Program-made: the position numbers and the translations under genes
In this document: one piece after another, positions 58,101-64,000 of the stretch
Numbering within the stretch: position 1 is the first letter of the stretch
Layout: each line of letters starts with the position of its first letter
The notes under the pieces: model-generated
The model's database searches: none
What the model was told of the DNA's origin: nothing
Seen by the model: only the letters and a program-made list of their open reading frames with translations
Origin: Paludibacteraceae bacterium
Lineage (GTDB): Bacteria; Bacteroidota; Bacteroidia; Bacteroidales; Paludibacteraceae
Length of the DNA: 64,000 nucleotides
Direction: 5' to 3'
Assembly (NCBI GenBank): GCA_017558065.1
Contig: JAFYWK010000024.1
Coordinates: 37,474-101,473 of the forward strand

Positions 58101-58417
58101 GGTATAACTACTACGAACAACACGCACAAACAGAAACCACCGTTACGCTGGCTCCTGGCGAGTTTATCATCCTGACTGGTTCGCCTGTGGATAAACCGAT
58201 GATTCAAAATGAATTGACTGCGTTAGAAGATATTGTGATGGATGGCTCAGTAGAAATGTTGCCACCATACAATGTATGCGTGTACAATATCAATGGTCAG
58301 TTGATTAGCCGTCAAGAGAACACCATGTCTGCAGACATGACGGGTTTGAATGCAGGTCTGTATATCGTACAATACGAGAAGAACGGTCAACGCGTAGCTA
58401 AGAAGATTATCCGCTAA
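55157..58417 (+). CDS. Secreted GH13 alpha-amylase-type enzyme with T9SS sorting domain
   Basis: 1086 aa from ATG 55157 (signal peptide MRKITLFLSFVFAMMAMAQ; longer readings start before the promoter). Residues about 20-500: starch-binding/Ig-like modules with a duplicated unit (VRAKMPSHWKNTIKAYTW, VKAQMPAHWTENITALVT). Then HVFVVGDFNNW (CBM48-like) and a GH13 barrel: DMVFNHATG, nucleophile D734 in GFRMDLSH, acid/base E770 in FILEHWG, D826 in CESHDEER. C-terminal NVCVYNINGQLISRQ, AGLYIVQYEKNGQRVAKKI is a type A sorting domain, implying secretion through T9SS. Degrades alpha-glucans outside the cell. Confidence 0.92.
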   Translation: MRKITLFLSFVFAMMAMAQVTTVPGIIQKGYDGEITVIFNPNEGNGGMVGATQCYAHTGVTYDGTSWQKAGTWRDGKEKYKMTKNAEGNWELKITPNMHTYYGVDASKEITQLCFVFNDGPNGEKEGKGDGGKDIFVDLVEKGLSALLVSSLPEIASLNDQTTLNCYATEDATLTLTLNGEVVTTATGREMSYTHTFSQPGNHEFVLTATNENGTSTATASTCVPSAPTKENRPAGIVNGIYYDENDYSKVTLCTYAGAKLTSATGEKKEIVVRAKMPSHWKNTIKAYTWTPGVDGKFEVPERDGDWYVVKKTATEMYVIFVNGETWNGDANQTEDIMVTSNTNIQITQSGSSKAKYTVLGRDITVKAQMPAHWTENITALVTPAGGEQKVVTPALKDGWYEFTETGKDLTVVYRNGAATEDSHLSEPITLADNVMLKVTQEGSAKAVCNRLIAEPAKHVFVVGDFNNWTISDDYQLKQANDSAYFWIELTGLEAQKEYAMQYVVVRADGQVKRISDLYSEKVLHSDDQYEPKKADPSLMDYPKQADGYVTVIQTNKPAYQWSEETLNFKRPDKNNLVIYELWVYDYTPERTLAAVASRLDYLVSLGVNAIELMPVTEFDGNYNWGYSPNHYFAFDKAYGTPEDMKAFVDTCHKHGIAVIVDMVFNHATGLNPMNKLYPYGEDLAYNPWFNVTAPHSDNVYEDWNHDFAPTKTMFTRALQYWLKEYKVDGFRMDLSHGLCGTTNNAMIHIADYYNNGVKAVSEDAYFILEHWGANMGSDRPALVKQGMMCWENTNDAYRKTAAGNTGSSFSNANKLGYVSYCESHDEERMQYEAKTRGVGDLKNNTNARLKRVAANVVFNVLLAGPHMIWQFEEIGYDFSINSSDASPNGTSSDNRCAKKPRPESKGYFENPIRRQQFIKIAQAIHLRTRILTDTFVAQQKPSKVDIGGKAVRTIQWKNDVFVAGNFHASSNQTVTIPEGTWYNYYEQHAQTETTVTLAPGEFIILTGSPVDKPMIQNELTALEDIVMDGSVEMLPPYNVCVYNINGQLISRQENTMSADMTGLNAGLYIVQYEKNGQRVAKKIIR

Positions 58418-59289
58418 CGATTGACTGCTTTGACGCGATAGCCAGCGGCTTTGAGTTGGGCGAGTAGCCCATCCTCACCGCCCAAGTAAATGGCATTGAG
58501 CGTGATAAACGCCTTACCTTCACGGAGGTAGGGCGTTAATCGTTTCACCCATTGCTGATTGCGTTGGGCATAGACCTTGTAGTCGGAGAAGGATAACGAG
58601 GTCTGGTTGTCCGGGCTCTTGACGAAGTATGCCATATCCGACAAGCGTCCATAGCGATACATGTCCAGCAACGAACGTTCGAATCGCACTTCCTTCTCGG
58701 GGTATTCTACAACTTTCTTGAGTTCTTCGCATTGCCAATGAAAAGGTTCGCGGTCGAAGAGCATATACATAGTCTCGCCTATATCGTCCAGTCCATATAC
58801 GGGGATATTGGATTGTGCTGCCACTTTCTCGAAGAATGTCTCCATGGATCGGTCTTCGTCGTAGTTGAGCCATTTTTTGAGCAATTCGTTGCGGTACATC
58901 TCTGCCAGATACGATGGTTTCATGCGTCCCAACTGATCCAGCCCCATGCCCAGATTGATGCGCAATGCCTCATCAATCTCGAGGTATTGGTCGTGGCTAT
59001 AGAAATTGCTCAGTCGTACCGAGTCGGGTAGAAGGGCTGCTTGACGTAGGGCAGCGATGGCTTCGTAGTCCTGCATGGCAAACTCGGTGATGACCTTGTT
59101 GCACGCGGCATAGCACTTGAACACGTTGGGAATGGTGTCTATGAAGGTCATGTCCACGATGCGGTTGGTCGCCAATACATAGGATGGCGCAGCGGCAGAG
59201 TTGCCCGAGATACGGTATAGCACTTGTGCGTGTATGCAGCCAATAGCCAATAGCCAATAGCCCACTGATAGGAGTATGATTCGTTTCAT
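58414..59289 (-). CDS. TraB/GumN-family protein
   Basis: 291 aa. Signal peptide, then LYRISGNSAAAPSYVLATNRIVDM, DYEAIAALRQAALLPDSVRL and AFITLNAIYLGGEDGLLAQLKAAGY, the TraB/GumN pattern with its C-terminal glycine-rich end. An extracytoplasmic, possibly peptidase-like, protein of poorly known role. The signal peptide (YWLLAIG repeated in period 7) is encoded by three perfect heptamers. The stop overlaps the amylase stop by 4 nt. Confidence 0.82.
   Translation of the reverse strand: MKRIILLSVGYWLLAIGCIHAQVLYRISGNSAAAPSYVLATNRIVDMTFIDTIPNVFKCYAACNKVITEFAMQDYEAIAALRQAALLPDSVRLSNFYSHDQYLEIDEALRINLGMGLDQLGRMKPSYLAEMYRNELLKKWLNYDEDRSMETFFEKVAAQSNIPVYGLDDIGETMYMLFDREPFHWQCEELKKVVEYPEKEVRFERSLLDMYRYGRLSDMAYFVKSPDNQTSLSFSDYKVYAQRNQQWVKRLTPYLREGKAFITLNAIYLGGEDGLLAQLKAAGYRVKAVNR
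59238..59258 (-). repeat. Three perfect AGCCAAT heptamers in a signal peptide
   Basis: AGCCAAT x 3 (21 nt, in frame), followed by AGCCCAC. Encodes the core of the TraB/GumN-like signal peptide. Confidence 0.92.
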
Positions 59290-61334
59290 TGGAAGCGTGA
59301 GATTAAATTATATGCTTGATAGATGCCCAGTTCGCCTGCTTTGCTCAGGTCGGCAATACCTTTGTCGTTTTCCCCGATGTAGATATAGGTCAATCCGCGG
59401 TTGAAGTATGCTTCGGCAAAATCGCTATCCGTGGCGATGGCTTGGGTGTAGTAGGTGATTGCGGCTTTGAAGTCCTGCTGAATACATAGCATGTTGGCCT
59501 TGTTGTAATATGCAAAGGAGAAGTCGGGCAGGTGGTTCATGACATAATCGTAGTCGCGCATCATGAGTTCGAAGTCGGCTTTGTCGGTTGCTTCACCCAT
59601 GGCGCGTTTGTATTCCAAGTACTTATACCGCCAATTGGCTCGGCAGAAGTAGGCGAAATAGAGTGTTCCGTCAAGGAGGATAGCACGTGTGGCATCGTCC
59701 AATGCGGAGGAGTAGTCTTGCACTAGGGCAAACTCAAAAGCGCGTGCGATATAGGCAGCACAGAGTAGGGCGTTGTGTTGCGAGTGGGGGGAGGCAATCT
59801 GCTGCAACATGTCAATCTGATGGGACAGTTGGCTGATTTGCGCAAAGTGCTGGTTCACCATCTCGGCGGTGAGGGCCATCTCCTTGGTGGTAAAGCGCAG
59901 GGGGGCAGGTAGTTGCATGCTGCGGTTGTAGGCATCGACTGTGATATGCGAATAATTGGTCTGGCGCAACGCATTGGCTTGGCTACTAGTGGCGTAGTAG
60001 GATAGGAAGATATTGGGTTCGTTCACAATATCGGTATAGCGTTTTTGCACGGTACCGCGTGTGTCGCTATTGTATTTGTTTTCCTCATTGTTGCTCTCTT
60101 GATTTTGTGCTGCAAGGGCGGAGAACTCTTTGCGGCGGTCTCGTTGTTGAGGTTGGTAGTCGGCTACCTGCATTTGCGTTTGCAGCGACTGTATGCTATC
60201 CTTCTTTTGCTCCATGAGGTATGCCTGTTGGCGCAATTGATAGGCCTGTTTGCCGTGTCCGAGTGCAGTCTGGGCTTGGGCAGCGAGGTAATAGGCGGGT
60301 AGGAAATAGGGGTATCGCTGCATGATGGTGTTGAAGTCTTGCAGGGCTTCTTGCCACTGCTGTAGTTGCAGCAGTATCATACCGCGTTGGTAGTACATCT
60401 CTATCTGTTCGGGAGCGAGCAAGATAGCTTGCGAGAAGTCTTCTAAAGCGCGATTGTAGTCGCCCACTTCTTGTCGCAGGACACCACGGTTGTAGTAGCA
60501 CTGTGCATCGCTCGGAGCCAGTGTGACGGCTTTGTCATAATCTGCCAGCGCGTTGCGGTAGTTATGTTTGCGGTAATAGATGATGCCTCGATTGATATAG
60601 TCGCCTGCCCATTTGCTGCCATAGCCGATGGACTTGCTCAGCGATGCGAGTGCGTCGTCTGGCTGATTTAGCATGAGTTGCACTAATCCCAGAGCGGACC
60701 AGTTGGCAGGGTTCTGCGAGTCGTATTCGGTGGCTTGGACAAAGGCGTTGAGGGCGCAGATGGTGTCGTTGCTTCTCAGGCAAATGCTGCCTTTCTCGAA
60801 ATGCAGAGCTGCCGATTGTGGCTCGCGATGGAGTAGGTGGTTGATGTCCTGTAGGGCGAGGTCGTATTGCTGGAGTTCTGCCAGCACGTCGGCTCGCATG
60901 GCGATGTAGGTCTTGTTTTCGGGGGCAAAGAGGAGGGCTTCGCTGAAATCCTGTGCGGCTTTCTCCAGTTGGTGGGTCTGCCGGTAGATATATCCGCGCG
61001 TGTAGTATGCGCCTGGCTGGAAGGGGTTGCGTTCGATGGCGGCATTGCAGTCCATCTCGGCTCCTGTGTAGTCGCCCAACTGTATCTTGGCTATGGCACG
61101 CAGCATGTATGGTTCGCTCAGATAGGGCTTGAGTTTGATGACCTGATTAAAATACTGGATACTAAGCACATAGTCATCGAAGTAAAGGGCATTGCGACCG
61201 ATGGCGGTAATACGGTCGGTGTTGAGTTGTGCGGAGATGGAGCCAAGAGTAAGGAAACATGAACCAAGACAAATCAGTAGTATTCGTCTCAGTCGAAAGT
61301 GGTATGTTCCTTGTTCTTTGTTCATAATGTCCAA
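59286..61334 (-). CDS. Periplasmic TPR-repeat protein
   Basis: 682 aa. Signal peptide after a repeat-encoded N-terminus (MDIMNKEQGT). At least eight tetratricopeptide repeats over residues about 35-365 (EPYMLRAIAKIQLGDYTGAE, AGDYINRGIIYYRKHNYRNA, QCYYNRGVLRQEVGDYNRA), a linker, and two to three more near the end (FSFAYYNKANMLCIQQDFKA). Probably a scaffold. ATGA overlap with the TraB-like gene; 9 nt after PBP1A. Confidence 0.88.
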   Translation of the reverse strand: MDIMNKEQGTYHFRLRRILLICLGSCFLTLGSISAQLNTDRITAIGRNALYFDDYVLSIQYFNQVIKLKPYLSEPYMLRAIAKIQLGDYTGAEMDCNAAIERNPFQPGAYYTRGYIYRQTHQLEKAAQDFSEALLFAPENKTYIAMRADVLAELQQYDLALQDINHLLHREPQSAALHFEKGSICLRSNDTICALNAFVQATEYDSQNPANWSALGLVQLMLNQPDDALASLSKSIGYGSKWAGDYINRGIIYYRKHNYRNALADYDKAVTLAPSDAQCYYNRGVLRQEVGDYNRALEDFSQAILLAPEQIEMYYQRGMILLQLQQWQEALQDFNTIMQRYPYFLPAYYLAAQAQTALGHGKQAYQLRQQAYLMEQKKDSIQSLQTQMQVADYQPQQRDRRKEFSALAAQNQESNNEENKYNSDTRGTVQKRYTDIVNEPNIFLSYYATSSQANALRQTNYSHITVDAYNRSMQLPAPLRFTTKEMALTAEMVNQHFAQISQLSHQIDMLQQIASPHSQHNALLCAAYIARAFEFALVQDYSSALDDATRAILLDGTLYFAYFCRANWRYKYLEYKRAMGEATDKADFELMMRDYDYVMNHLPDFSFAYYNKANMLCIQQDFKAAITYYTQAIATDSDFAEAYFNRGLTYIYIGENDKGIADLSKAGELGIYQAYNLISRFQ
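61303..61323 (-). repeat. TTTGTTC heptamers at the TPR start codon
   Basis: TATGTTC, CTTGTTC, TTTGTTC, encoding the first residues after the ATG. Same unit as at 41805. Confidence 0.8.
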
Positions 61335-61343
61335 TGATGTCCC

Positions 61344-63635
61344 TTACTTGCAACCGGCTTCAGCATCGAACCATTCGGGCACATCAAACTGTTCCTCTAC
61401 GCTGTAGCCCAGTTCCTCGTCGGCGTAGACCTTCTGCATATAGAGTGCCCAGATAGGCAGTGCCATGTTGGCTCCTTGTCCTGCGGACATGTTGTCGAAG
61501 TGGATAGATCGGTCTTCGCCTCCTACCCATACGCCGCTGACCAGCGAAGGAGTGAAGCCCACGAACCAGCCGTCGGAGTGGTTTTGCGAAGTACCCGTCT
61601 TGCCACCCATAGGTGCTTTGAGTCCATAGCGGAAGCGTGCGCGTACGCCTGTGCCGTGGTCCATGACGTTGCGTAGCATGTATATCATCTTGTATGAGGT
61701 GGTCTCGCTGATGATCTCGTAGGTCTTGGGTGTGAAGGTAGCCAAGATATTGCCGTTGTTATCTTCGATGCGTGTGACAAAGAGTGGTTCTACGCGGATA
61801 CCCTTGTTGGGGAAGGTGGTGTAGGCATCGACCATCTCTTTCACGCTCACCTCGCATGGACCGAGACATAGACTGACAACAGGGTCGAGTTGGCCCTCAA
61901 TACCGAAGGAACGCATCATGCGTACCAGTTGTTCGGGTGTGAAGAGCGACATGAGGTAGGCAGTGATCCAGTTGCTGGATTTCTCGAGACCCCAGTTGAG
62001 TGTGACCATCTCGCCTTGGTTGGCGTGGTGATCATCGCGTGGCGTCCACGCTACACCATTGCCATCGACGAGTGTGATGGAGTCGTTGACGGTGCTATCG
62101 CATGGCCACATACCTTCGTCCATGGCCAGTGTGAATAGGTAAGGTTTGATGGTTGAGCCCACCTGACGGCGACCAGAAGTGACCATGTCGTATTGGAAGT
62201 GTGTGAAGTTAGGTCCTCCCACGTATGCTTTCACAGCGCCCGAGTGTGCCTCCATGGACATGAAGCCGCAACGCAAGAAGTGTTTGTTCCAGCGTATGGA
62301 GTCCATAGGTGTCATGGTGGTGTCTATGAGCCCGTTGTATGAGAACACGCGCATGGGGACGGGTGTGTTGAACGTCTTTTTGATCTCGGTCTCGCTCATA
62401 CCTTGTTTTTTGAGCACGCGATAGCGGTCGGTCTGGCGCATGGAGCGATTCATGATGGCATCAATGTCCTCAGGTGTAAGGTCTTGAGAGAAAGGAGCAT
62501 AACTCTTGCGGCGTTTCTCGCGGAAGAAACTCTTTTGCAGGTCTTGCATATGTTCGCTCACCGACTCTTCGGCATATCGTTGCATGCGCGAGTCGAGGGT
62601 GGTGTAGATGCGTAGTCCGTCTTGATAGAGGTCATAGGGAGTGCCGTCGGGCTTATGATTCTTGTTGCAGAAGCCATAGAGCGGGTTCTCGTCCCATTGG
62701 CGTTTGTCGATATGGTATTGCAGTCGGTTCCACTCGGAGTATTGGCTGGCTTTGGGTTCTTTGGCAGTCAGCACTTGTCGCAGGTATTCGCGGAAATAGG
62801 GGGCTATACCCTGTTTGTGGTCCACGGATTGGTATTTGAGTTCGATGGGCAATGCTTTGAGCGAGTCGCACACTTGGTCGGTGATATACTCGTATTTGCA
62901 CATCTGGTTGAGTACCGTATTACGGCGATTGAGGGCGCTTTCTGGACGACGGCGGGGGTTGTAGAGTGAAGGGTTTTTACACATGCCCACCAGCATGGCT
63001 GCCTCCTCCAGTTTCAGTTCGGCTGGTGTGGTGCTGAAATACACCTGTGCAGCGGACTTGATACCCACAGCGTTGTAAAGGAAGTCAAACTGATTGAGGT
63101 ACATGGTCAGTATCTCTTCTTTGGAGTAGAGTCGTTCCAACTTGGTGGCAATCACCCATTCGATAGGTTTTTGCAGGGCGCGTTCGAAGATGTTGTTGGC
63201 GCGAGGCGACCACAACTGCTTGGCTAATTGCTGTGTGATGGTACTTCCGCCACCGGCTTTGCCGAGCATGATGACGGCTCGGAATAGTGACTTGATGTCC
63301 ACGCCCGTATGGTCGTAGTAGCGCACATCTTCGGTGGCAATGAGAGCGTTAATCATGTTGGGAGAAATATCGTCGTAGGTCACGCCTACGCGATTCTCGT
63401 TGCGGTAGTATCGTCCCAGCAGCTGCAAGTCGGAGGAAATGACTTCTGTGGCGAACTTGTTTTTTGGGTTTTGCAGTTCATCCAGCGGAGGTAGATAGCC
63501 CAACCACCCTTGTGTAATCATGCCAAAGAGGGCAACGATGGATACTACACCCACGCTGAAGATACTCCAGAAGTAAGCTAAAAAACGCTTTTTAAAGGTC
63601 TTATTGTCTGTTTGTTTGGTTACATTCTTTTCCAT
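61344..63635 (-). CDS. mrcA: Bifunctional penicillin-binding protein 1A
   Basis: 763 aa. N-terminal TM (about residues 22-42), GT51 glycosyltransferase with catalytic E102 in TEDVRYYDH and GGSTITQQLAKQL, then transpeptidase with Ser494 in GSTIK, SSN in EKSSNWITAYL, and KTG in GGKTGTSQNHS. Polymerises and cross-links peptidoglycan in the periplasm. Linked to a TPR gene and a TraB-like gene on the same strand. Confidence 0.95.
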   Translation of the reverse strand: MEKNVTKQTDNKTFKKRFLAYFWSIFSVGVVSIVALFGMITQGWLGYLPPLDELQNPKNKFATEVISSDLQLLGRYYRNENRVGVTYDDISPNMINALIATEDVRYYDHTGVDIKSLFRAVIMLGKAGGGSTITQQLAKQLWSPRANNIFERALQKPIEWVIATKLERLYSKEEILTMYLNQFDFLYNAVGIKSAAQVYFSTTPAELKLEEAAMLVGMCKNPSLYNPRRRPESALNRRNTVLNQMCKYEYITDQVCDSLKALPIELKYQSVDHKQGIAPYFREYLRQVLTAKEPKASQYSEWNRLQYHIDKRQWDENPLYGFCNKNHKPDGTPYDLYQDGLRIYTTLDSRMQRYAEESVSEHMQDLQKSFFREKRRKSYAPFSQDLTPEDIDAIMNRSMRQTDRYRVLKKQGMSETEIKKTFNTPVPMRVFSYNGLIDTTMTPMDSIRWNKHFLRCGFMSMEAHSGAVKAYVGGPNFTHFQYDMVTSGRRQVGSTIKPYLFTLAMDEGMWPCDSTVNDSITLVDGNGVAWTPRDDHHANQGEMVTLNWGLEKSSNWITAYLMSLFTPEQLVRMMRSFGIEGQLDPVVSLCLGPCEVSVKEMVDAYTTFPNKGIRVEPLFVTRIEDNNGNILATFTPKTYEIISETTSYKMIYMLRNVMDHGTGVRARFRYGLKAPMGGKTGTSQNHSDGWFVGFTPSLVSGVWVGGEDRSIHFDNMSAGQGANMALPIWALYMQKVYADEELGYSVEEQFDVPEWFDAEAGCK

Positions 63636-63663
63636 AGTGTATATATTTTTACTAATTAACCGA

Positions 63664-63695
63664 CAAAGGTACGCTTTTTTTCTTATATATGCAAG
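63664..63695 (-). promoter_or_regulatory. mrcA promoter
   Basis: -7 TACCTTTG at 63671-63664, 20-nt spacer, -33 CTTG at 63695-63692. A second TACCTTTG (63758-63751) lacks a -33. Confidence 0.7.
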
Positions 63696-63818
63696 CGTAA
63701 GCCGTTTTTTTTGTTGATAAAAGTTGCGGCATGCTTACCGAACGCGAGTGCAAAGGTAGTAATAAAATCGCTCTTTTGTTGCTCAAGCTTTATCAATAAT
63801 GCGAATTACTTGTATTTG

Positions 63819-63826
63819 TATTTTTG
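63819..63826 (+). promoter_or_regulatory. Possible promoter of a small ORF
   Basis: TATTTTTG, matching TAnnTTTG, about 55 nt before ATG 63882; no clear -33. Confidence 0.4.
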
Positions 63827-63841
63827 CCTCGCCAATCAGCA

Positions 63842-63874
63842 GAAGATGAGCCGAAGATAAGCCGAAGATAGAAC
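63842..63874 (+). repeat. Three 11-nt units before the last small ORF
   Basis: GAAGATGAGCC, GAAGATAAGCC, GAAGATAGAAC: same period as the arrays at 12811 and 27193. Confidence 0.85.
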
Positions 63875-63881
63875 AAAGAAA

Positions 63882-63983
63882 ATGAGACTTTTTGAACGGT
63901 TAAAAGCGTACCTTATTTTGGGCATTATCTTCTTTGCGATTTTTGCCCTTGTCCAACTTTTGCAACATTGGTTCAATTCTTAA
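63882..63983 (+). CDS. Small single-membrane-helix protein (33 aa)
   Basis: MRLFERLKAYLILGIIFFAI followed by FALVQLLQHWFNS and a stop. Basic N-terminus, one hydrophobic helix (about residues 9-27). Possible small membrane protein or toxin-like peptide; family unknown. It is preceded by a possible -7 box and an 11-nt repeat. Could also be a chance ORF. Confidence 0.45.
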   Translation: MRLFERLKAYLILGIIFFAIFALVQLLQHWFNS

Positions 63984-64000
63984 AAAACGACACTTTTCGA

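Overview
The window is chromosomal DNA of a Bacteroidota bacterium, most likely order Bacteroidales. The signs are a SusC/SusD pair, -33 TTTG / -7 TAnnTTTG promoters with 20-nt spacers, almost no Shine-Dalgarno sequences, paired Skp/OmpH genes after bamA, a T9SS-type C-terminal sorting domain on a secreted amylase, and a 423-aa MraY with the long periplasmic loop usual in this group. I cannot name a genus. There is no rRNA, CRISPR array, insertion sequence, prophage or integrase; this is mostly core genome.

Layout. 1-5 kb: murI (cut by the window edge) diverges from dnaN, exonuclease, rnz and radA. 5-11 kb: two outer-membrane barrels, uppS, bamA, skp, skp (envelope biogenesis). 11-16 kb: small protein, MFS transporter, lipoprotein with a structured leader, murF, coiled-coil membrane protein, rpsO. 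16-27 kb, minus strand: dcw cluster mraZ-rsmH-ftsL-ftsI-murE-mraY-murD-ftsW-murG, ending at murG without murC, ftsQ, ftsA or ftsZ. 27-37 kb: a SusCD-type operon with a zinc-metallohydrolase lipoprotein, a DUF4302 lipoprotein and a sorted secreted protein. 37-45 kb, mostly minus strand: M16 protease, tRNA-Leu, lipoprotein, mazG, lpxH, a SufT-like gene, a USP-like gene, engB, a barrel protein, yidC. 45-54 kb: tRNA-Pro, a large lipoprotein, then a TolC / HlyD / zinc-ribbon (TackOD1-like) / processive GT2 operon that looks like a polysaccharide synthesis and export machine. 54-64 kb: mnmA, T9SS-tagged GH13 amylase, TraB/GumN-like protein, TPR protein, penicillin-binding protein 1A, and a 33-codon membrane ORF.

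The most unusual feature cuts across these genes. More than twenty short tandem arrays with fixed periods (7, 9, 10 or 11 nt), but a different unit at nearly every locus, sit exactly at gene junctions (often filling all the space between one stop codon and the next start codon) or in frame inside conserved housekeeping genes (rsmH, murF, mnmA, an M16 protease, a USP-like gene, a TraB-like signal peptide). A separate G-rich dispersed element (CCCTTCCCTTTAGGGAGGGG-like, four copies) is also in frame in murI, rsmH and the USP-like gene and supplies the stop codon of the SufT-like gene. A hairpin with two compensatory base-pair changes and a conserved loop occurs twice (36985 and 40000). Predicted MraZ boxes overlap the -33 region of the mraZ promoter.
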